From positions 43,019,501 through 43,083,500 of the forward strand of contig CM044866.1 in the NCBI GenBank assembly GCA_024500155.1: a stretch of 64,000 nucleotides of DNA, in the 5' to 3' direction. The stretch comes from Chenopodium formosanum (Eukaryota; Streptophyta; Magnoliopsida; Caryophyllales; Amaranthaceae). This document shows positions 22,176-32,537 of this stretch, in pieces (within the stretch, counting starts at the first letter, position 1; every line of letters starts with the position of its first letter). The position numbers and the translations under genes are program-made. Below the pieces are notes generated by a model. That model saw nothing but the letters and a program-made list of their open reading frames with translations, ran no database searches and had not been told where the DNA came from.

Positions 22176-23243
22176 TCAGGGGGATTGTGTTCTGGATGCA
22201 AGTACGAATTCACTGGAAAAAGCATGTTGTTCACTAGAGGATGGCTGGACACTATCATCGGACCCTCCGTACTGTAGTATATGAAAGTGTCGTAGGATGG
22301 GGGAATTCAAGTTTCCAAGCTCACTGGCACGTTGCTCGGATTCATGATGCTGCTCACCCAAAAAATCAGAACGGTTATCCCTCTCACCAGGTTTATCACG
22401 CAAAGCTGAAGGAGTAACCGAAGCTATTTCATAAAAATTCTCTTTCCCAGAACTCCAAGGCTTAGAATAAGGCAAGGAATTTTTTAAGGAAAGAGATTTA
22501 TTATTACTATTATTTCTTTTAAAAACTCTGCTCAAAGAAGACACAGAATCTTTATTTTTGGGGACTAAAGGCAATCTTTGACCTTTCTCCTTATCATTGA
22601 CGACTGGCACAAAATTTTTTTCCTTAAGAAATATTCTATTGCCCAATACCGAATCAGCAGCACCATTAAAATTCTTTTCCAAATTAGGTGAGTCCCCAAG
22701 ATTAATTGTATCCTGAATTAAACCATCTTGTCCTTCAGAATCAACTGACATCTTTTCTTGCTGAAATTCCTCCCCTGCCATATCCTGGTCCTCACCCAAA
22801 TTAACAGAAATAATCTTAGGGGAAATCTTCTCCGACATCTTCTCCTTAGAATTCTCCCTAGTAGGATTTCGTGAAACAATTTCCTGTTCTTGCTCAGCAT
22901 TCTCCTCATCACCAAGGACATCGAACCTGGACCCCGAACCCGAGGCTTTGTCATTAATCTTTCCACTGTGATTCTTATTCGACCCTCGAGGCACCCACTG
23001 GCTTGTCACTTCGGTAGGCTTAGGAGCTCCCTGATGAGTAGGACCTTTAACTCTGTTCTTCACTTGAGTATTAGCACTCTCTTTTCCCACAACCTTTCTG
23101 GTGGATCTTTGGACAATCATTGAGGCAAAATACGAATATTTCTCCTCTGGCCTAACAACAGGTTCCTTTATTAAGTTATCGTCAGTATCATTCGACCCAT
23201 TATTGACATTAGCAACTGCCCCAAAGGTATCACATTGATCATC
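22176..23243 (-). pseudogene. LINE ORF1, C-terminal low-complexity part
   Basis: The segment (main frame 22176-23120) is hydrophilic and rich in serine, asparagine and lysine, with no recognised domain. It follows the zinc-knuckle segment of ORF1 across a TAG near 23243 and precedes ORF2 by about 130 bases. Plant LINE ORF1 proteins often end in such disordered tails. Confidence 0.7.
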
Positions 23244-24139
23244 CTAATGTCCCAATTTTCCACATTTGAAACATATAAGTCTCAATCCTTCATATTGGAT
23301 CCTCCAAATGCGCCCATTTAATCTGAACTTAGCAAGTAACGGCTTGGTCAGATCAACTTCTATACTGAACCTAACAAACTGCCCTTTATTTTTGGATTCA
23401 GTATGTTTGTCAATTCGAATAACACGACTAATCTTGGACCTAATCCTATGCAAGAAATTCTTATCAAAATATTCTACTGATAGGTTCGGAATTCTCACCC
23501 AAGCCGGCAACTTCTTGATCGGTTCTTCATCCAGGATAAATTTGGAATCCATTTACGGATAGTTAAGTAGCTATCCCCAATAAACCAGGGGCCCTGAGTT
23601 AAGACATAATCGTAATCATCCATGTTATTGAAACGGACTATGTAATAAGCACACCCCACATCAGTCAAAGCAATGTCTCCCTTTAGGTTCCATTTCAAGC
23701 GCAGTCTTCGAATGAGCACCTCATACCCTAACTTTTTGTCAAAAAGCTTGATAATAAGAGCATGTTTCCAAGGTTGCCTCAGCCTTCTCTTTTCCTCTTT
23801 CGAGAGAATGATAGTTGGACACTTTTCATCCTCAATTTCCTCATCAATCAGACTTTCATCATTTGAAATTTCATCATCTCCTCTAGAATATTCATCGAAT
23901 AAAGGGTTTATAGTTCCAGACAACCCTTTAGTCGCTTTCAAATACGAGGAATCTTGTGGCATAGGCTTCCCTATTTCCTCAGACTCCATCTCCATTTCAC
24001 CATTCCCATTTGAATTAGATGAATTCTGATGATTCGCACCATCATTTGCCCTCTTGAATTTTTTATTAGACCTTTGAAGCAGGTCGTTTTCCTCACTCGA
24101 CAACCCTTTTTGCTCTTTCTCTACACTCGACATCTTCAT
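23244..24139 (-). pseudogene. LINE ORF1: DUF4283-type RNA-binding domain and zinc knuckle
   Basis: The ATG at 24139 (or the next at 24133) starts an acidic N-terminus. It leads into a DUF4283-like region (LRLKWNLKGDIALTDVGCAY, YDYVLTQGPWFIGDSYLTIR). A frameshift near 23500-23550 leads to PIKKLPAWVRIPNLSVEYF and the start of a CCHC knuckle (LICFKCGKLGH). A TAG directly after the histidine cuts the knuckle, and its last cysteine (DDQC) follows in the same frame. The protein would coat LINE RNA. Confidence 0.85.
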
Positions 24140-24220
24140 TTTTGACAAATTAACTAAATCTAAACATTGCTTAACAAATATGCACTAATAGCCATACACA
24201 GTGACCTATAGCTATATATA

Positions 24221-24388
24221 TTTTTTTGGTGTTCCACCCGATTCACCCTTTGGGCTAATTCGGATTCAGAGATCTATTTTGGATGGTTATATTCCAGTCC
24301 CCTCTCAATTGTTGTTATGAGGGATCGAGTACGAGTCCTCCCTACCAATTGTAGTCTCAATCACCACTACACCAACAACCAATTGTTG
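24221..24388 (-). mobile_element. tRNA-derived SINE-like element
   Basis: On the minus strand the head reads GTTGGTGTAGTGGTGATTGA, resembling a pol III A box. About 40 bases later GTACTCGATCCC resembles a B box. The 3' end is A-rich (T-run on plus, 24221-24227) followed by a TA tract. The size fits a plant SINE. I could not settle the target duplication. Confidence 0.6.
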
Positions 24389-24639
24389 ATTGAGAAATAT
24401 TATAATAAATTAGTCGAAGAATAATAAATTATTGATTTGGTATTTACAATTTTTAATTGTAACTTCTAACACACAACTAAAACAAAAGTAGGAAAAATAT
24501 TTGAGCAATATTTTTTCTTATTGTAAAATAGGTCACAAATTATATTAAAATTTTGATTTTTGGTTTATACCAAATTTATTTAGAAAGATTTGTGAAATCT
24601 TTTTTATTTTAAATATAATTATTAGTATGTGTTAATATG

Positions 24640-24641
<2 letters not shown>

Positions 24642-24725
<84 letters not shown>
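24642..24725. repeat. (AT)n microsatellite
   Basis: An uninterrupted AT dinucleotide run of about 84 bases followed by short TATG repeats. It sits inside the third, most diverged copy of the Helitron 5'-end unit (about 24600-24862). Confidence 0.95.
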
Positions 24726-24737
<12 letters not shown>

Positions 24738-24863
24738 ATATAAAAAAATATTATTTTTGTAAATGATATGTTTCCTTAATAAATAGATTTTTTTAAAAAA
24801 AATATAAATAAAAACACACCAGAAGATAACACGTGTCATTGCTAGTGTGTCTTTTATTATATA

Positions 24864-25444
24864 TTAGGTTAGTTCCCGTGCCATGCACGGTAATCTTCAA
24901 TAATCATTATCAAACTATCATTATATTTGTTTTTTTATAAACAAAAAAAAATCTGAAAATTTAGTTGACAAATTTTGATATAAAAAAAGTATTACGAAAG
25001 ATATGTTACATATAAAATGAAGTAGAAAATGACAAAGTTATGTTAAGAATGTTTTTTTTTTTTTAAAAAAAAATAGCTATTTAAATATCTGTGTTAAAAA
25101 TATGTCAAATCTTTTTTATTTTAAGTAATAATATCATATAAGATTAGGGAATTATTTTTGAATAACATTTGTTTCTTTAATAAAATATTATTTAGAAAAA
25201 AAAAATCTGACTACACACCAGGAGATGACACGTGTCATTGCTAGTGTATCTTTTAGTATATAGTTATTGATCTTTTTTGTTTTAAGTAATAATATCATAT
25301 AAGATTAGGGAATTATTTTTGAATAACATTTGTTTCTTTAATAAAATTTTATGTAGAAAAAAAAATAAAAATAAAAAAATCTGACGACACATCAGGAGAT
25401 GACACGTGTCATTGCTAGTGTGTCTTTTAGTATATAGTTATTGA
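24864..25444 (-). mobile_element. Helitron with tandemly repeated 5' ends
   Basis: The minus-strand 3' end is the hairpin CCGTGC-ATG-GCACGG, then eight bases and CTAA at 24864-24867, followed by T. Two 5' termini TCAATAACTATATACTAAAA are present, at 25270 and 25444, each followed on plus by T. The unit of about 174 bp between them repeats: a GACACGTGTC palindrome, an A-rich stretch, then ATCATATAAGATTAGGGAAT. A third diverged unit lies left of 24862. No coding capacity is present. Confidence 0.72.
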
Positions 25445-26164
25445 TTGATTAATGATTGATGATTATTAATTATTGATCGATTGATTATTGATTGATTGAT
25501 TATTGATAATTTGTCACAATATATAGTATGTTGCATTCATGTAATCTGCTACTTCGTATAAATTATTTCGCATCAAACTATTGCATCTTCCTAAATTCTT
25601 GAATCATGAGTAGAATCCCCCTTTTTTTTTTAATGTACCTATCTAATCATTCAACAATTGCATAAATTGCAAATAGAGTTATATCTCTCTAAATCTCTAG
25701 TGAATTTGGGGCTTTCTTCCGCATAATTAAATAGAACTAAATCTAAAAGTTAAATAGAACATCTCACGGTTATTAGATGAATAAAGTCCCATATAAAAAA
25801 ATCATTGAAGCCATAAAGTGATGATAAATTTGCTAAGATCACACTCATATGAAAAACAATGTTCATGGTCAATATATTTTTTATTTTTATTTTATGATAA
25901 TTAAGGAGAAGGCTCATCTTAGGAGGGAATTATTTAAATTAGGAAATTTATCCTACAATAAGGTTAGTGAAATTTGACCCCTGACCTCACATTTGAAAGT
26001 CGGAGAACTAGTAAATTACTTTAGCCTTCTATTTCAATGTTCATTGTCATCAATATAGCTATACCCAATTTATGATGAAATTGTATGAAACATATTTTCC
26101 TGAGCTAGAGTGCAATAAAAGAGACAAAGGAAGCAACAAATTTGTAACAAATACCTTTATTAAA
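25445..26164. other. Intergenic sequence, no gene seen
   Basis: It begins with a TGATTGAT-rich run (25441-25510). The remainder is ordinary AT-rich sequence downstream of the first S1-type gene. Confidence 0.5.
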
Positions 26165-26627
26165 TTAAGTTTGATTCATAGGAAAATAATCATAAGAGGG
26201 TTTATAATCCCAAGTTCCCACACACATAAAATGTTTAGTTTTAACATTATACAAGTATAACCCATCATCAACTGCTTTCCAAAAACAATGACGCCCGCCA
26301 CACTCATCATCGACAAAAATTGGGGTGTCAACAAAAGCTGTAAAATTTATATGGCCATGGTCTGGCTTTGTCAAATTACATTTATATTTTATTTGTTTCA
26401 TAAAATGAGTTTCGAATGTCCAATTGAAATAACCACCTTTTGGAATGTTTTGAACTCCAAGATCTTCATATTTATCACCACCCGCGCAATGAGCCTTAAG
26501 ATTATCATTGCTTAATCCATTATCAATTTGTACCACATATCGTGCTTTAAGGAAGCTCCAACCCACCACCAAGGGTTGATTAATGGTAATTAAAGTTAAT
26601 AGTAAGATTAGTAAAAACTTAAAACAT
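26165..26627 (-). pseudogene. S1-type (self-incompatibility protein homologue) gene, start frame lost
   Basis: The protein resembles plant S1/SPH proteins, small secreted cysteine-bonded proteins first known as the poppy stigma S determinant. The mature part has VQIDNGLSND, a cysteine in KAHCAGG, DLGVQNIP, FNWTFE, the cysteine of YKCNLTKPDHGHI, FVDTPIFVDDECGGRHCFWK, DDGLYLYN and GTWDY. The start is broken: the ATG at 26627-26625 that aligns with its paralogues is followed by TTT TAA. Removing one T from that T-run would restore the family's start. No other in-frame ATG precedes the signal peptide. A TATA-like CACTATAAG lies about 100 bp upstream. It could still be expressed from a non-ATG start. 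Confidence 0.8.
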
Positions 26628-27122
26628 TTTCTTTTTGGTGTTGGTATTAGAAGCAATATCTCTAGCCTACTTTTCTTTAATTTTCTTGTTTTACATGTTT
26701 AAAGCTCAATTTTTGTGCTACTTATAGTGGTCTATGAATGAGTAATAAGTATAATTAAAAGCTATAGAAATTGTGGATATTAGAGGTTTGACTAGTCAAT
26801 AATGGTTTGCGTTTATTTTAGATGAGTGTAACCCCAATACACTCTTGAAAATTGTATAAAATTAGGAATTCTAGATAAAAACACGTATAAATCAGTGTGA
26901 TTAGTGTTTATATTTTTATGATTTCCTAACTTTACACGATTTTCTAGTGTGTATTTTAATGTTTATATGTAGCTATTAGGGCTATGTATAACATTTTCCT
27001 TATTTTAAATTAAAATTTACTTGTATTGATAGAATTCATGAACTGTATCCAGCCGTACCTAGTGCCAACAATAATGTACAGGTTAGCCACCAATCGACTT
27101 TACATGTGAAAATATTGACATA

Positions 27123-27302
27123 GGGCCTGTTCTCTTCAGCTTAATTTCAGTTCAGTTCAGTTCAGTTCAATTACAATCAGTTCAGTTCATCAGTTCCTAA
27201 TTTCCTTCTCTCATAAACAATTCATTTCATCTCTATTCAATTCAGTTCAGCTCCAATTAGTTCACTTCATTTCAGTTCAGCTTAGTAAATCAGAACAGAC
27301 CC
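27123..27302. mobile_element. Harbinger/Tourist-like MITE, copy 1
   Basis: Ends are GGGCCTGTTC and GAACAGACCC. Flanks are ATA on both sides. Inside are repeats of CAGTT/TTCAGTTCAG and the shared core CTAATTTCCTTCTCTCATAAA. Four related copies occur in the window, three with TTA duplications. Confidence 0.72.
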
Positions 27303-27550
27303 ATAAGTCTTTATGGGGAAAGACTTTTTCTTAAAAACTATAGTCAGTTATTATATTTGTCTTTTTTCTATGTATTTATTGAGTATGAAATCTGTTTAGA
27401 TATTATGTTGATGAATATATAAAGCTTTGAAAAATGTAAGATGGACTTTTGCCTTTGTTTTTTTTTTTTTTCCGAGGAAGATGGACTTTTGCTTGAATCT
27501 ACCGAATAAGTACGTTATTTCACGTAAAAATGTCCAGAAATACTTGCGTG

Positions 27551-27940
27551 GACCTGGTTCACAATAATATTATTGTGGACCCGAGGTTTATACACACGCA
27601 ACTGACATTATATTGAACATAGTGACCTTTATTTTTAACATAGTATCCTTATTTTTAACATAGTAACCTTTATTAAAGTTGTATAACGTTTAATACTATT
27701 GTGAACTTGAATTACGATGTTATGACCTTAATTTTAGCATAGTGACCTTTATTATTAATATTGACCTTATAAAATATTTTATTAAAAAAATTAACCTCTT
27801 ATAGCCTATATATTACTAAAATGACTTTTATTTTCAACATAGTAACCTTCATTTTATTATAGTGACTTTTTTTTATTAATAAAACAACCATAATTTCTCT
27901 AATGTTAGTGGTTCACAATAAATTAGTGTGAACCAGGTTC
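27551..27940. mobile_element. Inverted-repeat MITE with internal minisatellite
   Basis: Ends are GACCTGGTTCACA and TGTGAACCAGGTTC. Inside, the unit AACATAGTGACCTTTATTTT recurs about six times in degenerate form. No coding capacity. I could not identify a certain target duplication. Confidence 0.6.
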
Positions 27941-28795
27941 ATTTAAGAATTTGAAAAAAATGTCTTTAGAAAGTATAGACAGTAATACGGAGTAAATATC
28001 AGTGGAAATGAATGTATCTTTGGTAATAAATTCTCATACCCATGTCCATGCATATCATATTATCATGTTAATTGAAGTCAGTCATCAAAAAAATTGTTAT
28101 TGAAATTTTACCACTGAAATTATCTTCTAAAGTGAACAAGTGATCCATTTTCATGGCTGATGGACTGATGGTTGGTCACGTACAAAGTAAATTAAGATTC
28201 CAAAATTCGATATGTATTAATTACTTGATGAACATTAGACACCCCCTCAAATAGATCAATTTAAATGGGTTAAATTAAACTTATTAGGACTAGCAATATA
28301 TAATTAATTAGTTAATAATATAGTTACTATGAGCTAATATCATGAGATCTAATATTGTTACTATGAGCTAATATAATGAGATTTAAATTTGTTTTCTCAT
28401 TAAAAAAATTTGTATAAAATGCAAATCAAATAACACCAAACACTTTTGACACGACTTGGCTTGGTTCAGTTTGATTTATAATATGGATTCGAGTTTGATT
28501 TGGAAACCCGTACTTTTACAGTTTGGTTTGGACTAAGCCTAAAACTGCACTAAATTAGATTGAGATCACCGTACCCCTAATTACGTTTGAAAACTATTTA
28601 ATGTTTACACACCTTCACGCAAATTAAACATTAACTTCAAGATCCCTTATGATTTTAGGAACAAAATCCAAATATTAAATGTTCAAAATAGTTATGATTT
28701 TATGTTTTTTGAGTCAACATAAGTTATTGAGTATGATAACAATAAAAGGTGCTGATATTTTCTTCCTTTTCAGATGCCTAATTTCAATAACTTAC

Positions 28796-28806
28796 TACTA
28801 TAAATT
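28796..28806 (+). promoter_or_regulatory. TATA box of the intact S1-type gene
   Basis: CTATAAATTA lies about 120 bp upstream of the ATG at 28922. It is comparable to CACTATAAATAA in the promoters of the neighbouring paralogues. Confidence 0.55.
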
Positions 28807-28921
28807 AAGACCTCCATAAAGAATCCAAAAGCTAGAGCAAGGAAAGAGAAAACGAAGAAAGATAGTCTACCTAGCTTTTACCTTTTTTAAAAAAAAAGAA
28901 AATCACAAACATAACAAAGAT

Positions 28922-29362
28922 ATGTTCAAATTTTTACTAGCTATTATAATATTCTTGATTCTAGGAATCATAGAGCAACCATGTGTGATAGGTAGGGGGA
29001 TTTACCCAAACCGTTATTGGGTGAAAATAGAAAATGAATTAAACGTACAAGTTCTTGATGTTCATTGTAAGGAAACTGTTCCAAAAATGGAAGATCTAGG
29101 GTTGCAAAGTATAGAGCAGTATGAAAATTTCAATTGGACATTTGTAGATGAAACTTGGACATCAACACATTATGAATGCAATTTGTCATGGGGTCATGGC
29201 CATTTAGACTATGAAGCATTTGTTGATACTCCAAAATTTGTTGATGGACTTTGTGGGAGTCCTGAATGTACTTGGAAAGCAGATGAAGAAGGACTTGCTT
29301 TGTATGATCATAGGAAGAAGAGATATAACCATATGTATAATTGGGTCGTGCCTCCTAAATAA
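28922..29362 (+). CDS. S1-type secreted protein (plant self-incompatibility protein S1 family), intact
   Basis: The frame is 146 codons, the usual length for the family. Residues 1 to about 24 form a hydrophobic signal peptide (MFKFLLAIIIFLILGII). The mature protein has YWVKIENELN, DVHCKE, MEDLGLQS, NFNWTFVDE, HYECNLSWGHGHL, FVDTPKFVDGLCGSPECTWK and EEGLALYD. The four conserved cysteines are present and should form two disulfides. It should be a small beta-rich secreted protein. In poppy a relative is the stigma self-incompatibility ligand, but most plant homologues have no known role. It is the only member here on the plus strand and the only one with an intact start, frame and all cysteines. 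One AATTGG-encoded NWT site may be N-glycosylated. Confidence 0.85.
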   Translation: MFKFLLAIIIFLILGIIEQPCVIGRGIYPNRYWVKIENELNVQVLDVHCKETVPKMEDLGLQSIEQYENFNWTFVDETWTSTHYECNLSWGHGHLDYEAFVDTPKFVDGLCGSPECTWKADEEGLALYDHRKKRYNHMYNWVVPPK

Positions 29363-30147
29363 ACTAATCAAAGTTTGTAAGTCAATAATTGACATGAATT
29401 GAAATAAAGTCTTTCATATAGTATATGAGTATTTTATTTTCTCCGTTTGTTTTTATTTGGTTTAAGTTAATTAACATTAATTAAATTAAAATTAGAACCG
29501 GGTTTACATCTCTCATATCATCTCCATTTATTTTGCTTGCTAAATTTTGCATTTTACTTTATTTAGATCACACTCTCTAATTTGACTTATAAATTTTTGG
29601 TTGGTGATTTATAGTGAAAAAAATCATATCTATATGAAATCATATGTTTGATTTGTTTTAATGTACATCTTCAAAACACTTGTATCACCTTTTTATATTT
29701 TTACTTCAAACAAGATCATCTTATTTTTGTTTTTGAGTGTAATTAGTGGGGTAAACTTGTTCCCAACCCGCCCATTTCATATATCAACCCTCCTATTTCA
29801 TATACCAACCCTATTATGACTTGAACCAATTATGACACGACCTTAATTGAAATTGCCTAAAATAAATCGAACGAAACCAACTTGGTAATTATTAGCATCA
29901 ACCCAACCCGACCCTCTAGAGTCCAGCCAAATGAACCCGTTTCAACCCAAAATCATTTCAACCTGACTTGAAACCGAACCATCAACATGACAATGTTATT
30001 ATACCCAATATACGATGAAACTGCTTTGATCATATCTGATCTCAATCAACATGCAATCAACAAAACAGATGGAGTAACAAGTATTTCAACAATATAATTT
30101 TTTATTAAATTTTATTTTGATTCAATGAGAACTACTTATAAGAGGGT
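29363..30147. other. Intergenic sequence, no gene seen
   Basis: Between about 29760 and 29990 the sequence is rich in AACCC and CCGAC motifs, similar to the interiors of the hAT elements at 30.5 and 48.6 kb. It may be a decayed hAT relative without detectable ends. Confidence 0.45.
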
Positions 30148-31597
30148 TTAATAATCCCAAGTTCCCGCAATTACATATTGTTTAAGCTTAATATTATACA
30201 AGTATATCCCATCATCAGTTGCTTTCCAAAAACAATGTCGTCCACCACAATTATTATCTAAAAAAGGTGCTGTATCAATATAAGCTACGAAATTAATATG
30301 GCCATGGTTAGGCTTTGACAAATTACAATTATATTGTATTGTAACTTTAAATTGACTTTCGAATGTCCAATTGATATTACCACCTTTTGGAATGTTTTGA
30401 ACACCAAGATCTTCATAGTGCTTTGCTCCACCCGTGCAATGAACCAGTAGAGTATCATTGCTTAATTGATTATCTATTTGCACCCAATAGTAGGGGTGAA
30501 ACAAACTCGGTTTAAAACCGAACCAAACCGAAAACCAAACCGAATAAGAAATTTGGTTTGGTTTTTTTCGGAAGTGGTTCGGTTTCGGTTTTAAAAAAAA
30601 AAAAATTTCAGTGTGTGGTTCGGTTTCGGTTTGCAAGAATGAAAAACCGAACAAAACCGAACCACACCGAAATATAGGCCCATACTAAAAAAAACCCTAG
30701 CCCAACATATTTTTACCCTTAGTATATATAGGAAAAAACCCTAATCCCCCCTCTCATTTCTCTGAGTTCCCCCTCTCTCTCCTCTTCTCTGCCCTCTCTA
30801 CTTCTCCGCCCTCTCTCTCCTCTTGTTTGTCTCACTCTCTCTCCTCTTCTCAGTCTCACTCTCTCTTCTTTCTTACGCCCTTTCTCCACTTTTACTCCCA
30901 TGTCCTCTTTTCCCCACCAACCCGCATCACCATCAACTAAGGTTTCGAGGTTTTTCGAACTCCATAAGTGCATAAACTATGGTTTTTCATTTCGTACAAC
31001 ATCAATTAAAGGGTTTTCATGTCAAATTCGACCATGAAAACTCTAGATCTAGAGTTTTCATGGTCGAATTTGACCTTTAAAACCCAAAATCGACGTTTTT
31101 TGGTGGAATGTGAGGACGTGAGGTAGTTCTCTTTTTCTTTCGTTTAATTTAATTTGGTTTAAGTTTTGTTTTTCTACATTATTTTTGTGGTGGTTTGTGA
31201 TTGAATTGTGATTTGTGGTGGGTGCGTAATTGCGGATCTAGGTGATTTTGTTTGGTTCGGTTTTGATTGGTGTGGTTTGGTTCGGTTTTTTTTGCTAAAT
31301 TTGATGTTTATTTTCCTTGATAGGAAAATTCGGTGTGGTTTGGTTTTTTTTTTAGAAAACCGAAATTTAGGTGGTTTGGTTTGGTTCGGTTTTAAAATTA
31401 AAGTGGTGCGGTGTGGTTTCCAAAATCTAGAAACCGAAATATGGTGGTTCGGTTTCGGTTTGGGCAAAAAACCAAACCGAAAACCGAACTTTCACCCCTA
31501 CCCAATAGCGTGCTTTAAACAATCTCCAACCCATCACTAATGATGGCTGCTCTATGGTAATTAAAGATAATATTATGATTAGTAAATACTTCAACAT
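30148..31597 (-). pseudogene. S1-type gene split by a hAT element
   Basis: The ATG is at 31597 and a signal peptide follows (MLKYLLIIILSLITIEQ). The coding sequence is cut in the YWVQIDNQLS motif by the 1010-bp element at 30491-31500, with an 8-bp CCCAATAG duplication. The downstream part keeps LLVHCTGG, YEDLGVQNIPKGG, YNCNLSKPNHGHI, NNCGGRHCFWKATDDG and GTWDY. The open frame that runs through the insertion begins inside the transposon and is not a real gene. A TAA directly after GTWDY shortens the C-terminus relative to its neighbour because of one extra T. TATAAATA lies near 31695 upstream. Confidence 0.88.
30491..31500. mobile_element. Non-autonomous hAT element, 1010 bp, inserted in an S1-type gene
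   Basis: Terminal inverted repeats TAGGGGTGAAA are perfect. Perfect 8-bp duplications CCCAATAG lie at 30483-30490 and 31501-31508. Both ends are packed with AACCGAA/TTCGGTT subterminal repeats, a typical arrangement for hAT transposase binding. The centre holds a TATATATAGG box near 30722, a CT-rich tract (about 30745-30900), a perfect 54-bp palindrome (31021-31074) and a GTAG-type splice-donor-like site near 31120. No transposase is encoded. Confidence 0.93.
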
Positions 31598-31794
31598 AAT
31601 TTTTATTTAGTGTTGGTATATATGAATTGAAGCAATATCTCTAGCTTACTTTTCTTTTCTTGTTTTTGTTTGATTAAATCTCAACTTTTGTATTATTTAT
31701 AGTGGTATATGAGTGAATAGGGATGGTTTCAAGCTAACAAAATTGTGACTAGTTGGTTACTACTCTTCTTTGTTGATACTACTATTAATTATTA

Positions 31795-31949
31795 CTTCCT
31801 CCATTTCATAATAAGCATAACAGTTTGATCGACACATACATCAATGTACAATTTTGATTATTAATATTTAAAATTATATTATTAAAAAGTATTAAAGTTT
31901 GATCTAATGAAAATATATTAAAAGACTAATCCAAAAATAATTACATGAT

Positions 31950-32026
<77 letters not shown>

Positions 32027-32125
32027 TCATAAACTATAGTCAAAGTGTTTTAAAAAAAAATTATAGTCAAAGTAATTATATAAATAGTGTAAAAGTCAAG
32101 TGTTTTTATTACAAAACTGAGAGAG
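31795..32125. mobile_element. Stowaway-like MITE containing an (AT)n run
   Basis: Ends are CTTCCTCCATTTCATAATAA and TTATTACAAAACTGAGAGAG, with TA on both sides. The ends pair imperfectly. An (AT)n run at 31954-32022 lies inside. Confidence 0.55.
31954..32022. repeat. (AT)n microsatellite
   Basis: An uninterrupted AT run inside the Stowaway-like MITE. Confidence 0.95.
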
Positions 32126-32182
32126 TACGAGTAAATTTCGGCTTTGTTTGTGTTAATAAACTTCTTTAGTCATACCCTTCTA

Positions 32183-32312
32183 GAGCCTGTTCACTTCAAC
32201 TTAATTTCAGTTCAATTCAGCTCCAATCATTTCAGTTCAGCTCCTAATTTCCTTCTCTCATAAAATATATTCATTTCATCTCAGTTCAATTCAATAAATG
32301 TAAACGGGCCCC
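32183..32312. mobile_element. Harbinger/Tourist-like MITE, copy 2
   Basis: It starts GAGCCTGTTCACTTCAAC and ends GTAAACGGGCCC. It shares the core CTAATTTCCTTCTCTCATAAA with the copy at 27.1 kb in the same orientation. Terminal bases have changed, so the duplication is unclear. Confidence 0.65.
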
Positions 32313-32478
32313 TAGTCCCAACAATGCACTGATTGGTGCCACCAATTATGAGCATAGACTTCTTTATAAAAACTATGTCATTTATTATGAATTTCCCTTA
32401 TTTATGCATTTATTTAGTATGAAATCTGTTGAGATACTATGCTCATAAATACAAAATTTTTTATTTTTATTTTATTAC

Positions 32479-32536
<58 letters not shown>

Positions 32537-32537
32537 T
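32479..32537. repeat. (TTA)n microsatellite
   Basis: About 59 bases of TTA/ATT triplets, giving asparagine or leucine runs in spurious frames. Confidence 0.95.

Larger units (their letters stand above)
17727..24137 (-). mobile_element. L1-type LINE with RNase H domain, near full length
   Basis: The element is 6.4 kb on the minus strand. Perfect 18-bp duplications ATTTTTGACAAATTAACT lie at 17709-17726 and 24138-24155. Its 3' end is an A-tail (T-run on the plus strand, 17727-17738). ORF1 encodes an RNA-binding protein, and ORF2 encodes endonuclease, reverse transcriptase, a zf-RVT segment and RNase H. The body begins within a few bases of the ORF1 start codon, so little or no 5' UTR is present. 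Both ORFs carry stops and frameshifts. A purine-rich tract with an A-run (17829-17863) lies inside the 3' UTR. Confidence 0.92.

Noticed and set aside
24221..24388. Functional tRNA gene
   Set aside because: Only loose A-box and B-box motifs are present. No cloverleaf folds, and an A-rich tail indicates a SINE.
24609..24839. 76-codon frame with isoleucine-tyrosine run
   Set aside because: It is a translation of the (AT)n microsatellite.
30148..30654. 168-codon gene with unusual N-terminus rich in KPNH
   Set aside because: Its first part is read from hAT subterminal repeats. The true S1-type gene starts at 31597 and is interrupted.
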